64,000 nucleotides of DNA from Plantago ovata (Eukaryota > Streptophyta > Magnoliopsida > Lamiales > Plantaginaceae). Position numbers and translations under genes: made by a program. The notes under the pieces are model-generated. The model was not told the origin of the DNA, made no database searches, and saw nothing but the letters and a program-made list of their open reading frames with translations. Below, one piece after another: positions 52,601 to 63,011 of the stretch (position 1 is its first letter; every line of letters begins with the position of its first letter). Location: positions 19,731,566 to 19,795,565 of the forward strand of contig CM051458.1 of NCBI GenBank assembly GCA_028274465.1, read 5' to 3'.

Positions 52601-53348
52601 ATTTTGCTGTTCTGATTCAATTTATTCAATAATTTCCAGATCTGAGAATCTTCCTTCTTCACAAGTTTTGGTTTGGTGCTTCGAGTATTTTACCAGTTGA
52701 ATCTGAACGTTTTGAACATCAATTCCGACCGCAATTCGATTGAATAATCAGGAAAACAACATTGAATCAGAAAAAATAGAGATGAATGAGGAAAACAACA
52801 AAATACAATCGCAAAACGTATAGTAATCAGATGATTGTTGCTTGATTCACCTGATTAACATCCATGGAAGCGTTTTCGGATGAATCTGAACGTTTTGAAC
52901 ATCAATTCCGAACACAATTCGGTTGAATAATCAGGAAAACAACATTGAATCATAAAAATAGAGATGAATTAGGAAAACAGCAAAATACAATTGCAAAACG
53001 TATAGAAATTGCTTGATTCACCTGATTAACATCCATGGAAGTGTTGTCGGATGATATGTTGTGAAGATGAGCTTTGATCGGTGAATTTCCGGTGAAATTC
53101 CGGTGAGATTTGATCGATTTGCAGAGAGAAAAGCGAAAAACACGCAGTGCATGTTCAACTATGTGTTTTAGGGTTTCTGTGATTTTGTGTGTTTTTTGAC
53201 CTATTTATACTAAACCGGTCGGTTTAATTTCTCCTCAAAACCGCGAAAACCGTCTAGCGGTTTTGGTTTCTGGTTTTTACTATAAAAACCAGGCCTTTCC
53301 ATGTTAATAGGAAAGGACAACCTTACTATATAATAACTCCTCTTCTTG

Positions 53349-53864
53349 GGTACTTTACAATCCATTTGGGGATATCATGTGTCTTCGTTATTTTTGTGAT
53401 TGGTTGGTACCCCAACAAAGTTCATCATCTTACATTCCCTAAAGTTGCAACGAAAAATATATCATTTTGTTGGACCTAATTAGAGTTGGTGATTCAACTC
53501 ATCACCCTTTCTATTCTTGGCATCTTGCTAGTAGGATGATATACTAGACGAATGGGTGGTTAGGTTGCGGTACGGCCATAACGAATTTAAAGTTGAACAT
53601 GATTTTATACTACTTATGGTTTGGGTAAAGTTCTTGGGTTGAAGTGTCTATTTGTCTGCACTTATGCACTCTCTACTTATAATTGTTACTCTATTATTTA
53701 TTATTAATATATTTTGCTTTAAAAAAAAAAAAAAAACCTCCAGCTGTATGGTAAGAGGTTATATATACCATTATTTTTTTCTTATCATTACCATTTACCA
53801 TTCCCTATTTATTGAGCCCTGCGTACACTCCAAGGTCCATTATCTCCCTCTTTAACCAAACTCC
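53349..53864 (+). promoter_or_regulatory. Promoter and 5' UTR of the P450 gene
   Basis: TATATATA at 53760-53767 lies about 100 bases before the ATG, a suitable distance for a TATA box, with an A-run at 53722-53736 just upstream. The leader ends AACTCCATGG, a good plant start context. Only 516 bases separate the end of MULE copy 2 from the ATG, so the distal promoter has been replaced or displaced by the transposon. Confidence 0.6.
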
Positions 53865-55645
53865 ATGGAAATCTACAACAGTTACGGAGCCTTAATAGCA
53901 ACCATAATTGCATTAGCCTTCCTGATCATCTCCAAACTAGTACTAGTAACTCCTAAGAATCGAAAATTACCACCAGGTCCAAAACCATGGCCAATAATCG
54001 GCAACCTTAACCTTGTTGGTCCGAACAAACATTTATCTCTTCACTTGTTGTCCCAAAAGTATGGAGGAATCATGCTACTCAAGTTCTTCACATCTCGAGT
54101 TGTTGTTGTCTCCTCCCCGGAGATGGCCAAACAATTCCTGCAAAACCACGACAAGGTGTTCGCGTCTAGGCCTTTGTTGGCTGCTGGGAAATACACAAAC
54201 TACGATTGCTCCAACTTATTATGGGCACCTCTAGGGCCTTCCCTGCGACAGAGACGCAAAATTATGACCTCAGAGATGCTAACGCCAAGTAAACTCGCGT
54301 TCTATGAACATATACGGATTGAAGAGACTCGTAATTTCCTCTCCAGCCTGCAAGCTCTTTCTGGAAAACCGGTCATCATTTGTGACCATATAGCTCGTCT
54401 TCCTCTCTCTATCATGGCTCGGACAGTATATGGGGACAGGCATTTCAGCCGATCAAAGAACGAGAAAGCAGTCCAGAATCTGGACGAACTTCAGGGGTTA
54501 ATCCAGGAGTGGCTTATTCACAATGGAGTGTTCTGTATTGGTGACTGGCTCCGGTGTCTCCGTTTTCTGGATCTACAAGGATGTATTAAGAAAATGAAGG
54601 CCTACCAGAAGAAGTTCGACAAGTTCGTAGATCGCTTGATTGATGATCACCTCGCGGATAGGGCAGCAACTAGCGACTTCATGCCTCAAGATGTCCTGGA
54701 CTGTGTGCTCCAACTAGCAGCTGACGATCCTTCTCTGAGAGTCAAAGCAATAATACAAGTAATGTTTAATTAGATTTATTGTCACTGTCTGAAGATACGA
54801 AATGATTAATTACTTGTGCCAATTAATTGCTATCTGATTTTATAATTGATGGCATATAGTCCACATATAGGATATATCTACTGGCTACTGGTATGATATC
54901 GCTGTCCAGGTTCTCCCCAAAAGTTATCGTACTATTAGCATAGTATCTATGCTTATGTTATCGATGTGATATTTTGATTGCATTTATTACGTTAGTGATA
55001 GATCATATGACTGATTTGTAGGACATACTAACCGGAGGCACAGAAAGCTCGGCTAATGTTGTTGAATGGGCAATTCAGGAACTTTGTAAACAGCCAGTTA
55101 TAATTGAAAAGGCGAAAGAAGAGCTTGACAGGGTTATCGGAAGAAATAGATGGGTGACAGAGAATGATCTGACACACCTGCCTTATATAGATGCAATTAT
55201 AATGGAGGCGCTCAGGTTACATCCACCTGCCACGCTTCTACCCCCGCATTACACCACTGAAGACTGCAACGTAGAAGGATACGACATACCAAAAGGAACA
55301 GTGATCATGATCAACGCATGGAGCATAGGAAGGGACTCTGACACATGGGATGATGCTCCTGAGAAATTCTTGCCTGAGAGATTTTTTGGCAAACAAATAG
55401 ACTTGGCCAATAACTTTACCCTGCTCCCATTTGGATCTGGGAGAAGAATGTGTCCAGCCTATAAGTCTGCACTGAATAGTGTTCGATTAGTGCTGGCGAA
55501 TTTGGTTCATGGATTTCACTGGAAATTAACAGATGGCATGCAGCCCGAAGATATTAGCATGGAGGAACTTTGTCAGTTAACCACAGTTCCAAAACGGCCA
55601 CTTTCGATGATCTTCGAACCAACTCTCCTTATGGACTACTACTAA
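53865..55645 (+). CDS. Cytochrome P450, CYP71 clan, CYP92-like (two exons)
   Basis: Exon 1 is 53865-54758 (298 codons) and exon 2 is 55022-55645 (207 codons and stop), joined by a phase-0 intron GTAATG...TTGTAG at the usual CYP71-clan position, giving 505 residues, a normal length. In order: an N-terminal membrane anchor (about residues 9-28), the Pro-rich hinge PPGPKPWPIIGN (about 37-48), the C-helix region LWAPLGPSLRQRRK, the oxygen-activating I-helix motif GGTESS (303-308), the K-helix ExxR as EALR (360-363), PERF (about 416-419), and the haem loop FGSGRRMCPA with Cys442. Ala follows where Gly is commoner, but this is allowed. It would be an ER-bound monooxygenase using P450 reductase. AAGKYTNYDCSN resembles CYP92; the substrate cannot be told. 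It looks intact. Confidence 0.9.
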
Positions 55646-56500
55646 TAATGTATAACAGTACGTAGGTGTACTGTTTGTGCTTTATTATTATCTATCGTTT
55701 GTTAAATAAATGGTTTTGAATTTGTTTGGAACCTTTTTTAAAGGGGTGAGATAGTGGTATTAATGTTTCAATGCAGGGCTTTGTATATTCTGGAAGTAGA
55801 TTTCCAAGTGAAGCCATTGGATGAATATTGGAACTTATAGTCATAGAACTATGTTGTGAACCAGAGTCCAGAGCAAGTGAAAAGTGTTTTGTGTTTGTGT
55901 ATGTATGTATCTTCACTAAGCAAAATAATGAATATTGGACACAACAGTGCAGTTTTGTTACAAACATTCAATACAGGCGCTAAACTATAGAGGAAAAGAA
56001 AAGATATGATAGAGAAGAGAAGAGAAAATATAGAGAAGTATATTTGTTCCACCTTGAATCATTCTGTGGTGCCTTGATTTTGATTAATATATACTATACT
56101 TATAAGTACAATTTGAAAGTGTCAAAACAAAATACAAAACCAACTAGCATTATCTACGACTAGGCTAAATCTAAGGATAGTGGATCAGATAGTGGCCTAT
56201 AAGTTTGGGAAGTTTCAACAACTGGTTTATCATAAACGGGTGGCAACCCAGAAGAACCGACTCTTCATCCGGTCCACCCATTCACATAACTTAAGTGGGT
56301 ACTGGTTAACACTTAACGTCCACAGCCGCCAACAACCCGCACCTGAAGCACCCGGAAACATTTATTTTTTACAAAATAATCACAATTGGGAAAGACAAAT
56401 TAATATCCATTAGATTACACCAGCAACTATGCAGCATGATCGAGCAGCAAATTAATATTCTTCGTATTTCCTAGCAATCTCAAAAAAATAAAAATGATCT
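55646..56500. other. P450 3' flank and intergenic sequence
   Basis: AATAAA at about 55704-55709, 60 bases after the stop, is a plausible polyadenylation signal. The remainder is AT-rich. Small frames on both strands (for example 55692-55967 and 56180-56413) show no domain and are not supported. Confidence 0.5.
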
Positions 56501-56803
56501 GGGCAATTGGAAAATCTGGTCCATAAGTTTGAGTGTTTTGACGTATACAGTCATCATTTGGTGACCTTGGCAAATTCGTACCACATTTTTATAAAACATG
56601 AAAAATGTAGTACATTTAAGTTAACCATGCTTAGTTGGACAAAATTATGTTGTTGTGTCAATTCCATGTGGCATCATTTATATTTATAATTAAATTTTTG
56701 CCATGTTTTATAAAGGTGTGCACTGAATTTGCCATGACCACCAAACTATGTACTGCATACGTTAAAACACCCAAACTTATGGATCAAATTTGTCAATTTC
56801 CCC
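56501..56803. mobile_element. MULE-type MITE, 303 bp
   Basis: A perfect 9-bp target duplication AAATGATCT (56492-56500 and 56804-56812) flanks imperfect inverted repeats of about 100 bp. The left end GGGCAATTGGAAAATCTGGT and the reverse complement of the right end GGGGAAATTGACAAATTTGA continue together through CCATAAGTTTGRGTGTTTT. No coding capacity. The 9-bp duplication places it with Mutator-like elements; the ends differ from those of the two large MULEs, so it is another family. Confidence 0.85.
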
Positions 56804-56812
56804 AAATGATCT

Positions 56813-57159
56813 AAAACATGAGTATATGAAATGAATTTTAGTGAAGAAGATTCCATGAAAACAATTACAGGGACTAACGTGTAGTAAATACACAAGAGCA
56901 TGCATAATAAAATTAAAATCTATGCTGGTTATGGTTAACTGGTTAAGTTGTGCAAGTGTCCTGAAGACCTGTGACCCGAACGATGCAAACTCAAGAAAGA
57001 ATAATTTCTACCAAATAATAAAGTTATGTAAAAGCTCTTGATTTACTTGATTTACTGATTTCATTACTACACATTACAATTACAATAAAGTGATTGGGTG
57101 TTGGCGTGCACCCTAGCTAGTTCGTATCTTAGCATTGGCTAAATATTACCGCACGACAT
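56813..57159. other. Intergenic sequence with no gene
   Basis: AT-rich. No open frame, repeat or RNA gene is recognised. Confidence 0.5.
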
Positions 57160-58399
57160 TGATTAATTTTTAATTTACACTTTCATTTAAATCTTTTTCA
57201 CCTATTTTAGCTATCCTCTATGTTAATTTAGCTATATTTTAGTGCATTTTATTAGAATAGTGTCACGTTTTCCTTTAGTTTTTATTTTACAGGTTTTGGT
57301 TGAAAAACAAGGTTTTCTGGGCAATTATATTGAAGTGGACAAGGAATTGGTGTTCCAGAAACCTAATTGAGTATCTGAAAGATTCCGGATAGGATTTGGA
57401 GTCTAGGGACCGAATCTGGAGGCTAAAAGGTCACTAGAAGGCAAAAATCGAGTCCGAAAAGGGGAAGAAATCCAAAAACGCGTATCTGGCCGAAAAACCT
57501 CTCGGGCGAATCGCCCGGGACGTGGGGCGAATCGCCCCACACCAGGCGAATCGCCCGGTGTGTGGGGCCCTTCGCTCCACACAATTCGAAGCCTATATAT
57601 AGTTGCTCAGTTTTTCTCCGTTTTTCATACTTTTCCAGACTTTTTCTCTCACCTTTCTCTGTAGTTATAGGTAGGAATTTCCCAGAGCCTGTTCTGGGGG
57701 TTCTTAGCTTAGGAGATACTTTTTCATAGCAGTTTGGAGCTTGTAAGATCGCGATTCTTCGGAGACTGACAACCTTCGGTAACATTGTATCTTACAGTTT
57801 TTCTACTTATTTTTATATATCTTTCAACATGTTTTCTTCTATGATTTCTGTTGATTGCATGACAACTATGAGTAGCTAAACTTCTCGTTGGTGATAGTAT
57901 GTGAATTCTTAGCGAAGGGTTAATAATTATCCTAATGGCTATATCGCGCATTATACTCTGAGTTATTGCTTTATTTCTTTGATCTATCTAAATCTCTATC
58001 TTCGTATTGTTGATTAATTATTGCACACAACCGGACAATTCATTGGTCTTTGACCTATCTAATTCTATATCTTCGTAGTGTTTGATAATTACAACTGGAC
58101 AATTCATTGATCAAAGATCTCTATGCAAACCGAGGAATTTATGCATGATTATTAACCCGTTATGCTTTGAAGGACCATACTATCACCAATCTCCATTATC
58201 TGTTAAGAAAAACCTTTGCTAAGTCGTCTGCTGTTTTATATTCTCATGTTAGATTAGATAAAGCTAGTTATAGTCCTTAGAGATCGACACTCGAGGTTAT
58301 TCTACTGCTACACTACGGTTTTCGTTGTAGTTGTGAATTGCCTTTGGCTAAATACAAATTTATTTGATTAATTGGGACCCGACAATCCTACGTTCATCA
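57160..58399 (+). mobile_element. Solo LTR F, B/C-related Athila-like family
   Basis: 1240 bp alignable to the LTRs of B and C from end to end (TGATTAATTTTTAATTTACAC at the start, CTACGTTCATCA at the end). It is clearly more diverged and lacks some internal segments. Flanks GACAT (57155-57159) and GACAG (58400-58404) are a probable target duplication with one mismatch. GC-rich GGGGCGAATCGCCCC units (57505-57570) precede CTATATATAG (about 57593). No internal region, so it is a solo LTR. Confidence 0.85.
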
Positions 58400-58837
58400 G
58401 ACAGCTAGCATTCTTTCCGTCTCGAATTGACAACAAGTATTTCTCAATTCCTGGGCAAATATTAGCAGAGTAACTAAACAATTGACAACAAGCTTGTATT
58501 TCTCAATTCATGGAAATATTCTAGTACTACAATATATATGTAAACAATAGTCACAATACAGACTTACAGAAGCATTCTCGGATACCCTTAACAGCATGCA
58601 TAATTTTATTATTTTTTGTTTTTTTCCGGGTGTGGGTACCCATCCTGAAAATTTAGGACTTTATTTATTACGGGTGGAGAACAGGTGTAAAGTTAACGGG
58701 TCTGGTGCTAACACCCGCACCCTTCTTAACTGGTGTACACCAGTTGGATGCTAGACCAGGTCGGGTGCGGGTCAGATAGCACCCGTTTACGGGCCTTGTC
58801 TAGCTAGTGTAGGTGTTGATGGAAGCCTGGCGAACAT
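58400..58837. other. Spacer with nested inverted repeats
   Basis: AATTGACAACAAG and TTGTATTTCTCAATTC-like pieces occur twice (about 58425-58460 and 58480-58510). At 58705-58782 GTGCTAACACCCGCACCC faces GGGTGCGGGTCAGATAGCAC, and the perfect 18-bp palindrome AACTGGTGTACACCAGTT (58728-58745) lies between them. No coding region is seen. Confidence 0.65.
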
Positions 58838-60482
58838 TGTTAGGAAACTTGTAATTTTTATGAGCAATTAACCATGCTAAATTAAGGAAAGTCCAGTAAC
58901 TAGTACTCTTAAGGTCTATAGGAATTTAGAATTTTAAGGATATTGTAAAAGAGGAACGTTTGCTGATGACTTAGTTTAGATGCTAGATAAGTTATTTCTT
59001 TTGCGTATGATGTATTTTATTTTCTGAAAAGAAAATAACTTATTGATGCTGAAGCTTATGATGTATCTTATTTTTGAAAAGAAAATAACCTATTGAAGCA
59101 TTTGCTGACGATATACTTTGTTTTTACAAACAAACTATTGAAGCAAATAGAAACCGCTCAGAATCTTGAAGATTATTGAAGATCTGAAGACTTGAAGATT
59201 TAGAAGATCTGAAGACTTGAAGATTGCTAAAGACTGGTATCTACAAAGGCACGTGTTGCTCAGAAAGTGGAAAATTCAGCAACAGCATTGCATAAGTGAA
59301 AATCTGAAAGACAGAGTAGGTTGTGCTTGCTGAAACTGAGACTGACCACTTGCTTATGGAACATATGTGACCTCTTGCTGAAAGTACTTGAATTTGCGCT
59401 CCAATGTTACTGTTTGAATTCTATTCAAATGTGCATTAAATGCAAAGCTTGCACGCGAAGGACATGAAGACTAGAAGACAAACAGAGACGCTGCTGAAAG
59501 TACAAAAGCAAGATAGTGACATGTTAAGGAACAAAAGCCTTAGGATTTGAAATTCAAACGGCTCCTTACTTGCACTATAAATAGAGGTCATCCGGCGAAG
59601 AGTTGAAGTGTGTCAACAACGTGATCAAACTCTCACTTGTGCTTAAACTCACATACCTTCAAACTCTCTACATCTGCCATTGATCCGTTCCAAGACTTAA
59701 AGCTTGAAAAAGCTACTTGTAAAGAAGTTGAACAAACTCGGCTAAGAAATTAGTTAAGTGTTCTTTCTTTCGAACAAGAACAAGTCTTGACACCAGAAAC
59801 AATCAAACTTGTTTACTGCAAAGTATTCCCAGTTGTGTTTCTTAGATTACTTGTTGTAACTGAATAAGTTATAATTAAGTTATCTCACCCCAAAACTCTC
59901 TAACTGAAAATACACCCTTTCAGGCGTGATATTCAGGGGGAACTTAATCGAGCATAGTTTTGCTGATTAAAAGTACCAAGTTTGGTGGAGAACAAGGTTG
60001 AGTTCTCTAGTTTAGGTTGGAGACAAAGCAAGTGTGGTTTGGTTTCTGTTGAATCGCTCTAGATAGGAGATTGTAAGGAACCTCAATCATATCTTAGTGG
60101 ATTCAGTCCTAGAAAGGACGAAGTGGATTAGTTGAGAGATTACGCCACTCTCAGATACCACTATAAAAGTGTTTGTGTGATTTACTTTCTGTACTTAGCT
60201 TTCATCAATTCATATCTGTCTGTACACAGTCACTCACTTCACTTGCTGAAACCTTTACTTGCTGAAAAAGCACTTATTGTATCAAAGACTTCCGCTCTCT
60301 GATTTTAAGTATCAGCAAACCAAGCTACTGTAAAGTAACTTACGCTTGCTGAGAAAGTTAAGTATCAGCAAACTCATTACTGAAAAGTAATAAGTACTTG
60401 CTGAGAAAGTTTTAAACGACGAAAGTTTGAAAAAACTATTCACCCCCCCCCAGTCTTTTCTTGTTGTTTAAAGGGACCTACA
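58838..60482 (+). repeat. Element G 5' LTR
   Basis: 1645 bp. CTATAAATAGAGGTC (about 59575) is the TATA box. It is rich in the short motif TTGCTGAAA and ends with a poly-C run (about 60443-60451) and TTGTTTAAAGGGACCTACA. It matches 41351-42997. Confidence 0.92.
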
Positions 60483-60594
60483 AGTGGTATCAGAGCAGGA
60501 GGTTCTTTAACCTTCTGCACTGAACCTAGATCCCCTTAGGTGCTTTCCGTAAATCACTCTCACTTGATCAGTTTGGTAGTGCTTTGTTGACAGG

Positions 60595-61740
60595 ATGTCT
60601 TTAGGAGATGCTCCCTTGCTGAAGCTGGAAAATTACGAGAAATGGCGAAACAACATAATGCTACATCTTGAGGCCATTAGTGATGAGATGGTTATCGTCA
60701 TCAATGATGGACCTATCAAGATCACTAAGATTGAAAGGAGTTTCCCTCACAAGACCACTGAAGCTGGGAAGGAAACTATGCTAGGCGAACCATCAGATAC
60801 GGTTGTGCCAAAACCAAGAGAGGAATGGACTTCTGACGAAGCTAAGAGATTCCGTCTTGATGGCCAAGCAAGAAATATCAACATTCGATCAACTCCGGAT
60901 ACCATACAGTGCAAACTGTGTGGTGCTAAGACTGCAAAGGAAGCTTGGAAAATGGTTCAAGATCTTTGTGCTGGATCTGACAAGACCAAGGAAAACAAAC
61001 TTGAAGTACTTAAATTAAAGTTTCAAAACTTTAATCAAGGTACAAACGAGTCACTGGAAGACTTGGATTTCAGATTCACAACTCTTGTTAGTGAAATGGC
61101 AGCATTGGGTGTTGGAAACCTCTACTCAGATTCTGAAAAAGTGAAAACTATCATCAGAAGTCTGAATCCAGAATGGATCCACACTCAGAATTTCTATTAT
61201 AATCAAGGAATGCCAGACATTACACCAACAGAGTTGTTCTCTCATCTTGCTACTGTCAATTATGAGACAAAGCAAAGAGAAAATGTGTTTGCTGAAAAAT
61301 CGCAAAACATTGCTCTTGCTGCAAAGCCGTCATGTTCTGAAAAGAAGAATGATAAAGATCCTGCTGATGAAAATGCTTTAGTTGTTAAAAACATGAAGAA
61401 ATTTATCAGTAAGGAACTTGAAAGGCAAAAAGCAAAAGAGAAGTTGAAAAAGCATCTTGGTAACAACTACCATAAGTACAAGAATGAAACTAGCTCGCTG
61501 AACAAGCAAGCTCAGCAAGCTACTTCATCAGAAGAACCAGCAGTTGGAATGATCTATGTTTTTACTGCAAAAAGCCTGGACACTTCAAAGCTAATTGCCC
61601 TTTGCTGAAAGGCAAATCTGCTGAAAAAAAGAAGAAGTTCAAAAGAGCTTTATTGCTGAAGAAAAGAAGAAGCTTCAAGCAAAAATCGATGCATTATGTA
61701 TTGATACTAGCTCCGAAGAAAGTGAGGATGAAGTTCAGAC
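60595..61740 (+). CDS. Element G gag
   Basis: MSLGDAPLLKLENYEKWRNN opens a 337-residue frame with the copia gag (UBN2-type) fold: LENYEKWRNNIMLHLEA at the start, AKEAWKMVQDLCAG, and FQNFNQGTNESLEDLDFRF in the middle. A CCHC zinc knuckle, CFYCKKPGHFKANC, lies at 61557-61598 and binds RNA. The start follows the primer site by about 100 bases. Confidence 0.82.
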
Positions 61741-61767
61741 ACCGACGATGAAGAAGCCACTCTAGAC

Positions 61768-63011
61768 GTGGAGATTGGCAAAGAAGTTTGTGGAATAGCT
61801 ATGGAAGCTTATCCAGATGTGTCGAACTACGAATTCTGCCTCATGGCCGGTCAGGTAAAAAATTCTACCTCTGACTCAGACTCAGAAAGTGAAGACGAGA
61901 TTGACCTTGACAAGATTCAAGGGAAACCGAAAGATTTGAGGAAACTCTCAGCAAACAGCAAGAGAAACTACAAATTACTGAAACTCTGACCAAGCAGACT
62001 ACTGAAAAGTACGTCTTGCTGAAGGAAGAGACAGAAGAAAAGGATGCTGAAATAAGGCGTCTTAAGAAGTTGATTGCTGAAGCTGCAGAGAAAAATTCTC
62101 AAATGGCATTAGAATTGGAAGAATATCAGTACTCAATTCTAAAGTTACTTGCTGAAATCCAAGAAATGAAAAAGATGAAAATCAATTTCAAATCCTATGT
62201 GGAAGCAAGTAATACGCTGACTGAACTAAACTCTTATTTGAGAGATCCATCTCAGAAAGAAGGTTTAGGAGCAACGTGCGAAGGTGATAACGTAGAAATC
62301 TTAAGAAAAGAAAAATCACCTATCTCCTTTGTACGTGCTACTGATAGTAGTCCACCAGAAATTTATCAGTTTGGTCAAACTAAGGTTGCTGAAACATGCA
62401 ATCAAGTACCTATGACCATAAAGCCCGCTGTTGCTACTCAAAGTAACAAGACTTTAAAAGGAAAACAGGTTGCTGAGAAGCAAACTGGAAAGAAGAAGAA
62501 TGTTGTGAAGCATTCCGCCAAACAAGTTGCTGAAAAGCAAGTTGTTAAGACTAAACGCAAGATTACTAAAAGTAATCAGAAGTCCTTTGCTGACAAACCT
62601 GAATCAAGTAAGGTTGTTGAAGCTAAAGCTCAGCATTCTCCGAAAAGTGGACTAGGTTTCAAAACCAAGCAAAGTCAACTCTTTCATGAGTATAAGCAAA
62701 GTCAGCAAAGATACTTCAAAGAGATGAATAAAATCAAGCCTAAGAGTTCTGAAAAGACTCCCAATGCTAGGGCTAGAAGGAACCTTGCTAGAAAAGACCT
62801 TACTGAAAAGTATGTTCAGCAAAAAGGTCAACAGAGCAAGACACCACATCAGAAAGTGGATTTGACCAGCACGAGTCAAAAGTCTTTCAGCTCAAAACCT
62901 CCTAGTTCCTCAGCAAGTAGAAAACAAGTCAAAGTTGAAAAACTTCAGACTTGGGTTTCCACTGGACGCATTCTTGAACATGTTAATGGACATCCATCTT
63001 TGGATAATTAA
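61768..63011 (+). CDS. Element G gag extension: acidic and coiled-coil, Lys-rich part
   Basis: An acidic Ser/Asp/Glu stretch (SDSDSESEDEIDLDKIQ) is followed by heptad-rich sequence (EEKDAEIRRLKKLIAEAAEK) and a long Lys/Gln/Ser-rich tail with repeats of KQVAEKQ type (about 62460-62560). Extended gags of this kind are typical of SIRE elements. No catalytic domain. Confidence 0.65.

Larger units (their letters stand above)
48546..53339 (-). mobile_element. Mutator-like element (MULE), copy 2, 4794 bp, inverted
   Basis: The same element as 2250-7052 in reverse complement, collinear throughout and differing by scattered substitutions and small indels. Its own 9-bp target duplication is CTCTTCTTA (48537-48545) and CTCTTCTTG (53340-53348), with one mismatch, so it inserted independently of copy 1. 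The TIR cores CCTTTCC...GGAAAGGCC are at both ends. As in copy 1, no transposase is recognised, and the arms read inward. It ends 516 bp before the P450 start codon. Confidence 0.92.
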
